Assembly (NCBI GenBank): GCA_026004195.1
Contig: BPIQ01000003.1
Coordinates: forward strand, 434,001 to 498,000
Length of the DNA: 64,000 nucleotides
Origin: Candidatus Binatia bacterium
GTDB taxonomy: Bacteria > Desulfobacterota > Binatia > HRBIN30 > BPIQ01
Direction: 5' to 3'
A program made the translations under genes and the position numbers. Shown here in pieces: positions 44,870 through 54,967 of the stretch; position 1 is the stretch's first letter; every line of letters starts with the position of its first letter. The notes below the pieces were generated by a model. It saw nothing but the letters and a program-made list of their open reading frames with translations, was not told the origin of the DNA and searched no databases.

Positions 44870-46421
44870 TCACATGTAACCGAGCTGCCGGAGCTGTTCT
44901 TCCTCTTCGGGACTCAGCTCTCGCTCCTTCTCGTCCGTTTCCCAGCGCTGGATTTTCGCGAGCTCCCCCTTGAGCTTCTCGACGATGTCGGGGTGCTGCG
45001 CTGCGACGTCCACCTTTTCCCCCGGATCCTCGAGGAGGTCGTACAGGCGGTCGATGCCGGCCTTTCCGTCCGGGATATGGACGAGCTTCCACCGGTCGGT
45101 CCGGATCATTCGCCATTTGCCCTTGACACCCGGCACGTAGAGTTCCGGGTCCACTCCCACGAAGCCCTTGCCACTTTCGGCGTAAGCCACGAGCCCGAGG
45201 TTTCGCCCCTCCCGCACGGCGGGAAGGAGACTCGTGCCGTCGAGGTCCTGTGGCGCGGGAATGCCGAGGGCGTCGAGGACGGTGGGCATGATGTCCACGG
45301 TCCGCACGAGCTGGGAAACCCGCGTGCCAGCGAACTCGTTGCCCGGAAGCTTGACGACGAGAGGAACCCTCGTCACCACGTCGTCGAGGTGGATGCCGTG
45401 CTGCAGGTAGCCGTGCTCCCAGAAGCCCTCTCCGTGATCGGAAGTCACCACGATCAGCGCGTCGTCGTAGATGCCTCGCTCGCGGAGCGCGGCGAAAATC
45501 TCGCCGAGGGCCGTGTCGCTCTGTCGCACGCACTCGTCGTAGTGGAGAACCATGTGTTCGAGGACGGGCGGCGGGTACCGGGTGTAGTGCAGGCGGCGAT
45601 AGGCTTCCGTGTCGGTGAGCTGGAAGCCTCTTTCTCCCGGCCGAAGGCCGTAGCTGCCGGAGTTGAAGCTGTGGTCGATCGCGTCGTGGTTTTTCACTTC
45701 GCCGTGGAAGTACGGTTCGCACTCGTAGGCCCAGTGCGGGTCGGTGAGGCGGAGAAAGGCGAAAAAGCCGGATTTTTTGCCGTCGAGCCACGAGCGGAAG
45801 GCTCGCGCCACGTCGGCGTCGTGCCAGGTGCTGCGGGAGCGAGCTCGGGTGCCAGGGAAGAACCTGTCGAGGGAAAGTTTTCTCGAGCGCGCGATCCACG
45901 AGCTTCCGGATTCTCCCGGGCCGCGGCGGCTCGAAGTACTGGTGGAAGGCGTTCCCGCCCGTCATGGCTTCGACGAAGCGCATCGTGTCGAAAGCGGCGG
46001 TTTCGTAGCCCTGCTTCCCGAGCACGGACGCGAGCGTGGGCACGTTGCTGGCGAGCGGGTGATCGTAAATGAAGCGGACGCCATGTCGCGGAGGGTAGAG
46101 TCCCGTCAGAATCGTCGTGAAAGATTGCCACGTTCTGGGTGCGGTGGTGAACGCGCGCTCGAAGAGCACGCCGTCCGCTGCCAGCCGGTCGAGGGTGGGT
46201 GTGGTCGGTCGCGCGTGGCCGTAGGCCCCGACGTGGTCGGCCCGGAGGGTGTCGATGACGGCGACGACGACAGGCGGGCCTTCGGCCTCTCGACGGCAGC
46301 CGGCGAAAGACGCGAAGAGAGCCGCGAGGGCAAGCAGAGCAGCGAAAGGAACCCGGCGTCTCGTCGAGGGCCGAATGCGCGCGGAGCGGAAGAGCAAAAA
46401 ATGGCCGGCCAGCGTTTTCAC
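44870..46421 (-). CDS. Sulfatase-family lipoprotein, one frameshift, no canonical active-site Cys
   Basis: Start ATG 46421. Signal LLALAALFASFAGC with lipobox, so exported and lipidated. Alkaline-phosphatase-fold features are VVVAVIDTLRADHVGAYGHA (metal-binding Asp), TTPTLDRLAADGVLFERAFT, and TAPRTWQSFTTILTGLYPPR. At this site arylsulfatases have C/S-x-P-x-R; here it is T-A-P-R-T, so formylglycine cannot form. Near 45880 the frame shifts by one base to FRSWLDGKKSGFFAFLRLTD and VVTSDHGEGFWEHGYLQHGI (metal-binding DH), then YDLLEDPGEKVDVAAQHPD. The locus is 1552 nt (net +1), about 516 residues. A phosphoesterase or phospho-transferase role fits better than sulfate removal. Confidence 0.75.
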
Positions 46422-46658
46422 TCGGAAGCCCTGCAGCGTAGGCGATCGTACAGCGGCGCCCTTTCGATCACAAGCGCGATCGCCCGCACGGTGGCACCGG
46501 CAAACCCCGGCGTCGGCGAACTCGCGAGTCGTCCTTTCCGGCTCTCACAGTCGAGCCTCCTCCGGCCCCTGCCGGCGGAAGACCCGGAGTGGAACGCGAA
46601 AAAGGACTTTCTGGGTCCGAGCAGCTCCTGTCGCTTCGGCCTCCGGCGTGCCCGGAGT

Positions 46659-48164
46659 CTACGGGCTCGTGCGATTGGCCCTGCCTGGCCCGATCCGTAG
46701 GCGCCCGCCCCCCAAAGACTGGCAAGGCCCGGTGGGAAGGACGACGAGGGCCGGACGCCGTTTCTGGACGTCCTCCGTCAACTCGGTCAGAAAGAGTCGC
46801 TCGTCTTTTGTGAGCGACGCCCCGTCTTGGCGGGAGCGCGCGAGCCCAGGTAGAGGAAAAAGCCAGAGGTACCGGCTACCTGGTCGTCTGTTCCGCAGGA
46901 AAAGAGCCGGGTAGGCCGGGCGTACGCTCGTCGAGAGAACGAGCACGGGCTCTCCTGTCCTCGAATGGAGCTCGATCAAACGCTCGAAGCCGGTCGGTGA
47001 AGGCGTCGCGTCCCGATCCGCCGAAAACAGCGCGAGAACCCGGTCGGAAACATTCGGGTCCACGAGCCGCACAAAAAGACACGTCGCGATTGCCGCGACC
47101 ACGAGCGGAGCCGCGGCCAGCGGGGGCGATGTGGAGAGGGGCCGGTTTTGCACCCACCGATCCCGCATCCAGAGAAGCAACGCCGGCAGACAAAGCACCG
47201 CCCCCGCCAGGGCCGGGACTTCCTGGTAGTGCCAGCCTTTCCTCTGTACGGCGTACGCTGCAAGGCCTCCCAGGGTAAAAAGAGCGAGTGCGGCCGCCAG
47301 CCGAGCCGACGGTCGGGCCGAGATTTTCAGGTAAAGGACGAGGCCCAGCCAGGCGACAAAAACCGCCATGGCCCCCGCGGTGGCTCTGTGGAGAAGTGCC
47401 ATCCACGGGGCGTCGTAGCTTGAGTACTTGTCGAGCAGGAAGGGCAGCCATCTTTCGAAGAAGGCCGTCCGCACGGGGTCCGGGAGAACGAGGAAGTGGG
47501 CCCCGTAGAGCCCCAGGGCGAAGGCGAACGAAAGGACTTCCGGAGCGGCGAGAGCTAGCGGGCGCCGAGCGCGCGGGGCCGCCAGCAGCGCGGCTTCGGC
47601 CCCGAGGACGGGGAGGAGAAAATGAGGCTTCAGGGATGTTCCGACTCCGGCGAGGAAGCCGGTTGCGATGGCCGAAGATCGCTTCGGGAGAAGGCCCGAC
47701 GAGCGGTTCCAGCGCAGGAACAAAAAGGGGATCGCGAACGTGGCGAAAAGATGTTCGCGTTGGCCGAAATCCCCTCGATCCCAGACCACGAAGTGAAAGG
47801 CGGCCCAGGCGAACGCGAGAACCCCGGTGTTCCGGCTCGGGCGCCCCAGCCGGTACAGCGCGAGCACGGACCAGCAGACAGCTCCGAAAACACACCAGAG
47901 AAAGACGGAAGCGGGAGGAGCTCCGATCTTCTGTGCCACCCATACGGGGGGGACGCTCAGGTACATGACCAGAGGAGGATTGGGGTCGATGAAGTCGACA
48001 TAGGGAAGCGCCCCTTCGAGAAGAAGGCGGGCGCAGTCCAGGTACATGGCGTTGTCGTGGTGGATTCTTTGCGGGAAGAGGTAAATGCCCCACGCCAGCA
48101 GCGCGAGCAGAGTCGACGCCGCAAAAACCCACATCCCCGCCGCCTTCGAATAGGCGCGCAGCAT
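46659..48164 (-). CDS. Multi-pass membrane protein, GT-C/ArnT-like glycosyltransferase candidate
   Basis: About 501 residues from ATG 48164, with a possible upstream start at 48215. It has around ten hydrophobic segments (ALLAWGIYLFPQR; ASVFLWCVFGAVCWSVLALY; AMAVFVAWLGLVLYL). The first periplasmic loop has HHDNAMYLDCARLLLEGALP and DFIDPNPPLVMYLSVPPVW, an acidic pattern with D-x-N-P-P typical of GT-C enzymes that use polyprenyl-phosphate sugars (PMT/ArnT-like). The C-terminal part is soluble. It has no partner gene on the same strand closer than 200 bp. Substrate and acceptor unknown. Start uncertain. Confidence 0.65.
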   Translation of the reverse strand: MLRAYSKAAGMWVFAASTLLALLAWGIYLFPQRIHHDNAMYLDCARLLLEGALPYVDFIDPNPPLVMYLSVPPVWVAQKIGAPPASVFLWCVFGAVCWSVLALYRLGRPSRNTGVLAFAWAAFHFVVWDRGDFGQREHLFATFAIPFLFLRWNRSSGLLPKRSSAIATGFLAGVGTSLKPHFLLPVLGAEAALLAAPRARRPLALAAPEVLSFAFALGLYGAHFLVLPDPVRTAFFERWLPFLLDKYSSYDAPWMALLHRATAGAMAVFVAWLGLVLYLKISARPSARLAAALALFTLGGLAAYAVQRKGWHYQEVPALAGAVLCLPALLLWMRDRWVQNRPLSTSPPLAAAPLVVAAIATCLFVRLVDPNVSDRVLALFSADRDATPSPTGFERLIELHSRTGEPVLVLSTSVRPAYPALFLRNRRPGSRYLWLFPLPGLARSRQDGASLTKDERLFLTELTEDVQKRRPALVVLPTGPCQSLGGGRLRIGPGRANRTSP

Positions 48165-48419
48165 ATCACAGGCCGGGGGAAGAACCGAGGCGGCCGGTAA
48201 AAGCCGAGCCCACACCGCGGGAGCGTTCCGCTACGGCGTCCGGTACTCCCTCGGGATGACCGGCCTCCACCTGACGTACCAAGCTCGAGCGACGCCCGGT
48301 GACCTCCGGGAAGAGTGCCCGCGCTTCCCGAGAAGCCGGGCTCCGCTCCCTCGCTTCTACCGGTTCTTTCGGTCGGTCTGCGGGCACCGCCGGAGCGAAG
48401 CCCGATCGAAAGGGCGTGT

Positions 48420-51400
48420 TCAGCCCGCCGTCCCGTTGCTCGGAGTTCTTTCACGCGAAGTCCAGGCGTAGAGCGTAGGCAAGACCAGAAGGGTGAGGAG
48501 GGTGGATGTGACCAGACCTCCGATGACTACCGTGGCGAGCGGCCGCTGCACCTCGGCCCCGGCCGAGGTGGAAGTGGCCATCGGAACGAAGCCCAGACTC
48601 GCGACGAGGGCCGTCATCAGGACGGGTCGCAGCCGCATCATCGCACCCTCGAGAGCCGCTTCACGCGGCGGTTTTCCCCGGCGGCGGAGCTGCAGGACGT
48701 ACGACACCAGAACCACGCCGTTGAGGACTGCGATTCCGAAGAGAGCCACGAAACCCACCGCCGCCGAGATCGAAAAAGGCATCCCGCGCAGCCAAAGGGC
48801 GAACACGCCCCCCGTCGCGGCGAGCGGGACGTTCAGGTAGATGAGCAGCGCCGGTTTGGCCGATCCGAATGCCGTGTGGAGGAGCACGAAAATGAGCAGG
48901 AGAGCCAGGGGCACGACGACGGCCAGCCGTCGTGACGCGCGCTCGAGGTTTTCGAACTGCCCGCCCCATTCCACCCAGTACCCTGGCGGGAAATCGACCT
49001 TCTCTTCCACCGCGCGCCGCGCCTCCGCCACGAAGCTCGCCAGGTCCCGGCCCCTCACGTTGGTTTCCACGGCGAGCCGGCGATGGAGGTTCTCTCGGCT
49101 GATCTGCGCGGGGCCCGTCTCCAGTCGAAGGTCCGCGAGCTGAGCGAGCGGGATGAGTCGGCCCCGGCTGTCCGCGACGCTCACCGCCTCGATGCGATCG
49201 AAAGCCGTGCGGTCCTCGGGGCGGAACCGCGCCTGGATGAAGAACCGTTTTTCGCCCTCGACGACCTGGCCCAGGGGCTTTCCCCCTATGGCTTCCACGG
49301 TATCGAGGACGTCCCGAGCGTTGATGCCGTAGCGGGCAATGGCGTCCCGGTCGACGACGATCCGGTAATACGGCATCCCCGCCACCTGCTCCGCCTTGGT
49401 GTCGGCGGCACCCTCGACTTCGGAGACGACGCGGGCGACCTCCTGGCCGAGCCGAACGAGCGTTTCCAGATCTTCCCCGAAGATTTTCACGGCCACGTCC
49501 GAGCGAACGCCCGCGATCAGTTCCTGGACGCGGAGTTCGATGGGCTGGGACCAGCTGAAGCGCTGGCCGGGCACGGCCCTCCCCAGCGCCTCGTCGAAGG
49601 CTTCGATGAGCTCTTCTCTCGTCCGGGCGGTCGTCCACTTCTTCTTGGGTTTCAGGATGACGTAGATGTCGCTCGTCTCGACACCCATGGGGTCGGTCGC
49701 GATTTCCGGCCGCCCCGTTCGTGAGACCACCGTCTCGACTTCGGGAAAGCGCCTCAGAACTTTTTCGATCATCGTCGTCGAACGGATCGATTCCTCGAGG
49801 GACACCGACGGAAGTCTCCACGCCTGGAGCGCGAACGCGCCCTCGTCCAGGCGCGGGATGAACTCGGCGCCCATCGTCGCCGCGATGCCGACGCTGATCG
49901 CGAACACGCCAGCTGCGGCGGATCCGACGAGGATCGGGTGGTTCATGGTCCTGGGAAGCACTTTTCCGTAGCCGGTCTTGGCCAGCCGGACGATCCAGGT
50001 TTCCTTTTCCGCGACCCCTCGGCGGAGGAAGAACGTGGCCAGCACGGGAACCAGGGTGAACGAAAGGACCAGGGACCCGAGGAGAGCGAAGACCACGGTC
50101 AGCGCCATAGGCCGGAACATCTTTCCTTCGACGCCCTGCAGCGTGAGGATCGGAAGGTACACCACGATGATGATCGACACGGCGAAGAAAATCGGCCGCA
50201 GCACCTCGTGTCCCGACTCCCGGACCGTGCGGCGGATTTCCTCGTCCGTGAGTGCGGCCCTGTCGCCGCCGAGGCGGGCCTTGAGCTCGGAAAGGTGGCG
50301 CACGATGTTTTCGATCATCACGACGGAGCCGTCGACGATGAGCCCGAAATCGATGGCCCCGAGGCTCATGAGGTTTCCCGAGAGGCCGGAGTAAAGCATG
50401 CCCGTGAAGGCTACGAGCATCGAAAGCGGAATGGCCGAGGCGACGAGCAGTCCGCCGCGCAGGTTCCCGAGCATCAAGAAGAGCACGGCGATCACCAGGA
50501 GGGCTCCTTCCGCGAGGTTCTTGGTTACCGTGCGGATCGTTCGGTTCACGAGGTCGGTTCGGTCGTAGTACGTGTCGATTTCCACGCCGGGCGGCAGAGT
50601 CTCCGCGATTTCCCGTACTTTGCGATGCACCCGGCGTGCTACGACGCGGGAGTTCTCCCCGATCAGCATCATCACGACCCCGGTTACCGCTTCGCCCCGA
50701 CCGTCGCGCGTCACCGCGCCCTGACGAACCATGGGGGCGAAACGCACTCGTCCGAGGTCGCGGATGTAAATCGGTGTACCCTGGTTCCGCGACGCCACGA
50801 CGATGTTCTCGATGTCGGAGAGGCGGCCGACGAGCCCCTCGCCTCGAATCAGGTACTGTTCGCCCGCGTGCTCGATGTAGGCACCTCCCGCGTTGGCGTT
50901 GTTTCGCTCGATCGCCTCGAACACGGCTCCGATCGGCAGGCCGTAGGAGACCAGTTTGGAGGCGTCGAGCTGCACCTCGTAGGTCTTGAGCTCTCCGCCG
51001 TAGCTGTTGACCTCGACCACGCCGGGCACCGACTTGAGCTTCGTGGCGATATCCCAGTCCAGGATGGAGCGGAGCTCCATGAGCGAGTACCCTTCTCCGC
51101 GGACCTCGAACTGGTAGATTTCTCCGAGTCCCGTCGAGATGGGTCCCATTTCGGGCGTGCCGAACCCTTCCGGAATCTGTTCCCTGGCCTGGGAAAGCCG
51201 CTCGAGGACGAGGCGCCGGCAGAAGTAGATGTCCATTCCTTCCTGGAAGTAGACCGTGACGGCCGAGAGCCCGAACCGGGACACCGACCGGATTTGCGTG
51301 ATCCCCGGGAGCCCCGACATCGCCATTTCCACGGGAAAGGTAATGAACTTCTCGACCTCGACGGGTCCGAGTCCCGGCGCGTTCGTGAGGATTTGCACCT

Positions 51401-51536
51401 GGTTCGGCGTCACGTCCGGAACGGCGTCGATGGGAAGCCGCCCCAGTGCAGAGAGGCCGACGGCGACGACCAGGCTCCAGACGACGATCACGAGGAAACG
51501 ATTTCGCAGCGAAGCTTCGAAAATCCGGGCCAGCAT
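48420..51536 (-). CDS. czcA: Heavy-metal RND efflux pump, CzcA/CusA family
   Basis: 1038 residues from ATG 51536. RND layout with N-terminal TM1 (NRFLVIVVWSLVVAVGLSAL), porter-domain signature DAVPDVTPNQVQILTNAPGL, a central TM cluster (GALLVIAVLFLMLGNLRGGL, then LSMLVAFTGMLYSGLSGNLM and GAIDFGLIVDGSVVMIENIV with the D-F-G-x-x-x-D-G motif of heavy-metal pumps), and a C-terminal cluster (VALFGIAVLNGVVLVSYVLQ). It exports divalent or monovalent metal ions across the envelope using protons. Together with the adaptor and channel upstream it makes a CzcCBA tripartite pump. The metal cannot be told from sequence; the conserved D-F-G...D points to divalent cations. Confidence 0.93.
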   Translation of the reverse strand: MLARIFEASLRNRFLVIVVWSLVVAVGLSALGRLPIDAVPDVTPNQVQILTNAPGLGPVEVEKFITFPVEMAMSGLPGITQIRSVSRFGLSAVTVYFQEGMDIYFCRRLVLERLSQAREQIPEGFGTPEMGPISTGLGEIYQFEVRGEGYSLMELRSILDWDIATKLKSVPGVVEVNSYGGELKTYEVQLDASKLVSYGLPIGAVFEAIERNNANAGGAYIEHAGEQYLIRGEGLVGRLSDIENIVVASRNQGTPIYIRDLGRVRFAPMVRQGAVTRDGRGEAVTGVVMMLIGENSRVVARRVHRKVREIAETLPPGVEIDTYYDRTDLVNRTIRTVTKNLAEGALLVIAVLFLMLGNLRGGLLVASAIPLSMLVAFTGMLYSGLSGNLMSLGAIDFGLIVDGSVVMIENIVRHLSELKARLGGDRAALTDEEIRRTVRESGHEVLRPIFFAVSIIIVVYLPILTLQGVEGKMFRPMALTVVFALLGSLVLSFTLVPVLATFFLRRGVAEKETWIVRLAKTGYGKVLPRTMNHPILVGSAAAGVFAISVGIAATMGAEFIPRLDEGAFALQAWRLPSVSLEESIRSTTMIEKVLRRFPEVETVVSRTGRPEIATDPMGVETSDIYVILKPKKKWTTARTREELIEAFDEALGRAVPGQRFSWSQPIELRVQELIAGVRSDVAVKIFGEDLETLVRLGQEVARVVSEVEGAADTKAEQVAGMPYYRIVVDRDAIARYGINARDVLDTVEAIGGKPLGQVVEGEKRFFIQARFRPEDRTAFDRIEAVSVADSRGRLIPLAQLADLRLETGPAQISRENLHRRLAVETNVRGRDLASFVAEARRAVEEKVDFPPGYWVEWGGQFENLERASRRLAVVVPLALLLIFVLLHTAFGSAKPALLIYLNVPLAATGGVFALWLRGMPFSISAAVGFVALFGIAVLNGVVLVSYVLQLRRRGKPPREAALEGAMMRLRPVLMTALVASLGFVPMATSTSAGAEVQRPLATVVIGGLVTSTLLTLLVLPTLYAWTSRERTPSNGTAG

Positions 51537-51548
51537 CGTTCTTCCCCG

Positions 51549-52807
51549 TCAGTGGCCGTGTTCGCCCATTTGCTCTTCGAGGAGCTCGGATTTGAGGTAG
51601 AAGGCACCCCGCGTCACCACCCGTTCGCCTTCCTCGAGCCCCCGGAGAATCTCGACGAGCCCGGCGCTCTTCCTACCGGCCTGGACCCGGCGCGCCCGGT
51701 AGAGCCCCGACCCCTCCACCACGAAAACAACGGGTTTTCCGTCGACTCTCTGGATGGCTTCCTCGGGGACGGCGAGAGCCACGGGGCGCGAAGGATCCGG
51801 TACCTGGACCATGGCGCGCGCGAACATGCCGGGGCGCAGCCGCCTGTCGGCATTCGGGATTTCCACTCTCGCCTTCGCCGTTCGGGTTTCCGGGTCCAGG
51901 ACGTTCGAGACGTAGGTGACGCTTCCCTGGAACGTTTCGCCCGGCAGGGCGTCGACCTCGATGCGAACGGTCTGGCCGACCGCCACGTGGCGGAGATCCT
52001 TTTCGTAGACGTCGAGCAGAATCCAGACGACGGAAAGGTCGGCCACCGTGAAGGGACGGTCGGCGGGCGTGACGAGCTCGCCGACCGTGATGTGACGTGC
52101 GATGACGGTGCCCGCGAGGGGACTAGTCAGAGAAAAGTAGGAAAGGGGGCGGCCACGCGGACCCCACTCGAGCTTTTCGATTTCTTCGTCGGAAAGCCCC
52201 AGGAGCCGCAGCGCTTCGTAGGCGGCCTGATACGCCGCCTCGGCGCGTTCGAAGGCTCCCTTGGCTTCGAGGAATTCCCGCTCGGAGGAGATCTTTTTTT
52301 CGTAGAGCCGCTTTTCCCTGCGGAAATTCCTGCGAGCGACCTCCAGGTTCGCCCTGGCTTCGAGGTATCGCGCTTTTTTCTCTCCGAGTTCGAGAGAGTC
52401 GAGGTCGGCCAAGATTTCCCCCTCTTTCACGTCGTCCCCGAGTGCGGCGTAGACACGTACGGCACGGCCGGCGATCCGAGGGCTCACGTGGGCGAGTGCG
52501 TACTCGTTGGGTCCGATGACCGCGGTCGCCCGGATTTCGCGCCACACGGGGCGGCGACGGACCTCGGCGAGACGAAGGCCGAGATTGCGCTCGGCCTCGG
52601 AGTCGAGGCGGACCAGGTCGCGCGAGTCTTCTTTTTCGTCGTGCCCGGTCCCTGCCCCTCGTGGTGCGGGCTTTCCGTTTCGGTTCGCGCACAAGCCGCC
52701 GGGCCCGCACAGGCGAGCAGGACGAGCAAGCCGAGCAGCCGGAAGGATTCGATTACCCGAGCCGCACGACCCCCCGTGTGGGTTCCGCCCACCCTTCGCG
52801 ACGTCAT
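51549..52807 (-). CDS. czcB: CzcB/CusB membrane-fusion adaptor, one frameshift
   Basis: Start ATG 52807, overlapping the czcC stop (ATGA) and preceded by GGAGGTCGCG. The lipoprotein-like signal SFRLLGLLVLLACAGPAACA is in the first frame. Near 52640, in an A-rich run (GAAAAAGAAGAC), one base appears lost and reading continues as DLVRLDSEAERNLGLRLAEV. The adaptor then reads GDDVKEGEILADLDSLELGE (lipoyl half), a coiled-coil hairpin (about 120-180), the second half LTSPLAGTVIARHITVGELV, and the beta-barrel and proximal domains (RRLRPGMFARAMVQVPD). The locus is 1259 nt (net -1). It links CzcA to the CzcC channel. Confidence 0.85.
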
Positions 52808-54114
52808 CGCGACCTCCGCTCGGGAAGTCTCCGCCCGACGGCGCGTTCGAGCTCCGCCCGCGCCCGCCAGTAGTCCCAGAGGGCCTCGAGGTAGGCCAGC
52901 CTCGCGGCGACGAGTTCGTTCTGGCCGGCCAGCAGTTCGAGAAGACCGATCTTCCCTTCCTTGTACGAAGTTTCCAGGAGCCGGAGACTCTCTTCGATTC
53001 GCTCGACGGCCCCGGACTCGAATGCGCGGACCGCTTTTCGGGCCGCCCGGAACGTTTCCAGCGCATCCCGCACTTCGAGTTCGATCGAGAGCTCGACGGC
53101 TCGCAGGTTGTGACGTTCCGCCAGGCGAAGGCCGGAAAGAGTCGTGAGCTCCGCCTTCTTCGCGTCGAAAATCGGGATCGGGAAGCGCAGGGTAACGCCG
53201 AAAATCCGGTCTCGTTGCCCCCGGCTCTCGGCTTCCTCGTCGTATTCGAACCCGAGACGCGGGTTGGGCAGGATCAGCCGGCGTGTCAGGCGCGTCTCGG
53301 CTTCGAGGCGCGAGAGCTCGTGCTTGCGGGCGAGCAGGTCGGGACGAGAGGCCAACGCCGTTTCCAGGAGCTCTTTTTCGTCCAGAGGGACGTCCTCCGC
53401 GCGGAAACTCCCTTTCAGAATCAGAACGCCCGTGGGTTCCATGCCGGAAAGACGCTCGAGGGTGCGGAGGGCGTTCCGGTAGCTCGCTTCCGCTGCCAGG
53501 CGGTCCCTCGCGGCCCGGTCGTGGCGGATGGCTGCCAGGTTGGCCTCGAGTTTGGGGGCTTCTCCCGCGGAGAAACGTTCTTCGGAGGCTTGGTACAATC
53601 GTCGGTTCAGGAGTTCGATGCGCTCGAAAAGTCGCAGCTGCTCCCCGAGATAGAGAGCGCGGTAGAAGGCACGGGTCACGTCGGCCACGAGATGCCGTTC
53701 CACGTCCGCGACTTCGGCTTCCACGCGCTCGAAGTTGCGTTTCGCTTCTCGGATTCGAAGCGTTCTCTGGCCCGCGACTTCGAGCTCGATCGAGAGTCCG
53801 GCCGCCGCTTGAGATTCGGAGCCGCCCCCCTCGAAACGCCGCGCGGCTGCACCCCCTTCGATTTCGGGGTTGAAAGGGTTCCAGTAGCGCGCCCTCACCA
53901 GGCGTCCGCGCGCGACCTCGAGCTGCGCCCGGGCCGCCAGGAGGTCGGGGTTCTGCCGTCGCGCCGCTTCGAGAAGGCGGTCGAGAGTCCAGGCTTTCTC
54001 GGACGCCGGGGAAGGGTTGACCGTCGCCAGGGCGAGGCAGACACCCGACGCGAAGATGCGCGCACCTCGCCCTGGAATTACGTTGCGGGAAGTTCGCTTG
54101 CACCATCCTGCCAT
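52804..54114 (-). CDS. czcC: CzcC/TolC-family outer-membrane channel
   Basis: 436 residues from ATG 54114. Signal region GARIFASGVCLALATVNPSPA. Two outer-membrane-efflux repeats follow: LDRLLEAARRQNPDLLAARA (about 46-65) with the coiled coil, and LLETALASRPDLLARKHELS (about 250) with LPNPRLGFEYDEEAE, FPIPIFDAKKAEL and LLETSYKEGKIGLLELLAGQ. The paired P-x-x-x-G and YxxG patterns are standard for CzcC. It forms the exit duct of the tripartite metal pump. It follows a small secreted protein gene by 111 bp. Confidence 0.9.
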   Translation of the reverse strand: MAGWCKRTSRNVIPGRGARIFASGVCLALATVNPSPASEKAWTLDRLLEAARRQNPDLLAARAQLEVARGRLVRARYWNPFNPEIEGGAAARRFEGGGSESQAAAGLSIELEVAGQRTLRIREAKRNFERVEAEVADVERHLVADVTRAFYRALYLGEQLRLFERIELLNRRLYQASEERFSAGEAPKLEANLAAIRHDRAARDRLAAEASYRNALRTLERLSGMEPTGVLILKGSFRAEDVPLDEKELLETALASRPDLLARKHELSRLEAETRLTRRLILPNPRLGFEYDEEAESRGQRDRIFGVTLRFPIPIFDAKKAELTTLSGLRLAERHNLRAVELSIELEVRDALETFRAARKAVRAFESGAVERIEESLRLLETSYKEGKIGLLELLAGQNELVAARLAYLEALWDYWRARAELERAVGRRLPERRSR

Positions 54115-54225
54115 GAGAGATTCTCCGTTCCTGGACTGTCCGGTGGTCGCACCGGGACCAGGAGACGAGGCCCAAGTGAAGGGGCGGACGCCCCTCGGGT
54201 TACGTGACGACCGGCTTCGGCCGGC

Positions 54226-54609
54226 TCAGCAGAGCAGGACGGTGGTCCCGTGAACTGGGACGGAAACCGAGCGGTTGGACCGGGTCGGAAACCCTTCGGG
54301 GATCTCGAGTCCGACGGGGCGGGAAAAGGAAAGCGCCCGTTCGGGTGATGCTTGCGTTGCGCGTTCGTCGGCGGAGCGTTGCAGGCTCTTGCCGTTCCCT
54401 ACCCGAATGTCCCGGCAATCCCGGGCGCAGTCGTCTCCTCTGACTGCCGATGGTTTGCCCGCGGCGGGGTGACAACGCGGCGATTCGACGAGTTCGATGG
54501 CGACGTGGCTCCCTTCGATGCAAAGGACGGCATGGGGCAGGATGCCGGCGCCGAGGAAGAAGAGAAACAGGACGGCTGCACCCGCGACGGTTCGAGTCGA
54601 GCGGCGCAT
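54226..54609 (-). CDS. Small exported Cys/His protein preceding czcCBA
   Basis: 127 residues from ATG 54609. It has a signal peptide or anchor (TVAGAAVLFLFFLGAGILPH), then AVLCIEGSHVAIELVESPRC and further cysteines (DDCARDCRDIRV) in the mature part. The C-x-E-G-x-H-V-x-I-E-x pattern recurs in small exported proteins encoded with Czc-type pumps (general recollection). Several Cys/His residues suggest binding of a transition metal in the periplasm. It is the first gene of the operon. The family has no name I can give with confidence. An upstream extension to 54762 is possible but lacks features. Confidence 0.6.
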   Translation of the reverse strand: MRRSTRTVAGAAVLFLFFLGAGILPHAVLCIEGSHVAIELVESPRCHPAAGKPSAVRGDDCARDCRDIRVGNGKSLQRSADERATQASPERALSFSRPVGLEIPEGFPTRSNRSVSVPVHGTTVLLC

Positions 54610-54967
54610 CGGCGCACGATTCTCTCCGCGCCGTGCGTTCTTGTCAATTCGGGCCGTGGCGTCCACCAGGGGCAGAATTCCACTCGCTCCAGGGGCTCGT
54701 TTCTCTCTGCCGGTCTCCCCTTTGACGCGGAGAAAAAAGTCACTTGCCAAATCGGGCGGCATTTTGACGTGTCAGCGACATTCGGGCTACGGCGGAGCCG
54801 CACGGATATCGCACAAAGGGGGCCTCGGCGACTTGCGTGCCCGGGCGCGTCCGAGGTGAGAGGCTGGGTCTCGGGGGCGACCCCGGACAGGTTTCGCGGC
54901 CCCCTACCACGTGCACCCGGGCCCGCCGTTGCACGTCCGCCGCGCCTTTGTTTTAAGCTCCGAGTCG
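54610..54967. other. Divergent promoter region between czc operon and kinase gene
   Basis: 358 bases without a gene. It must hold the promoter of the czc operon and that of the 54968 gene. A TTGACG at about 54764 could be a -35 box. I cannot point to a clear MerR- or CzcR-type operator. A chance frame extending the 54968 gene upstream to 54911 is not used. Confidence 0.4.

Noticed and set aside
49938-53147. 1069-residue plus-strand frame opposite czcA/czcB
   Set aside because: Antisense to conserved RND and adaptor genes whose motifs are unambiguous.
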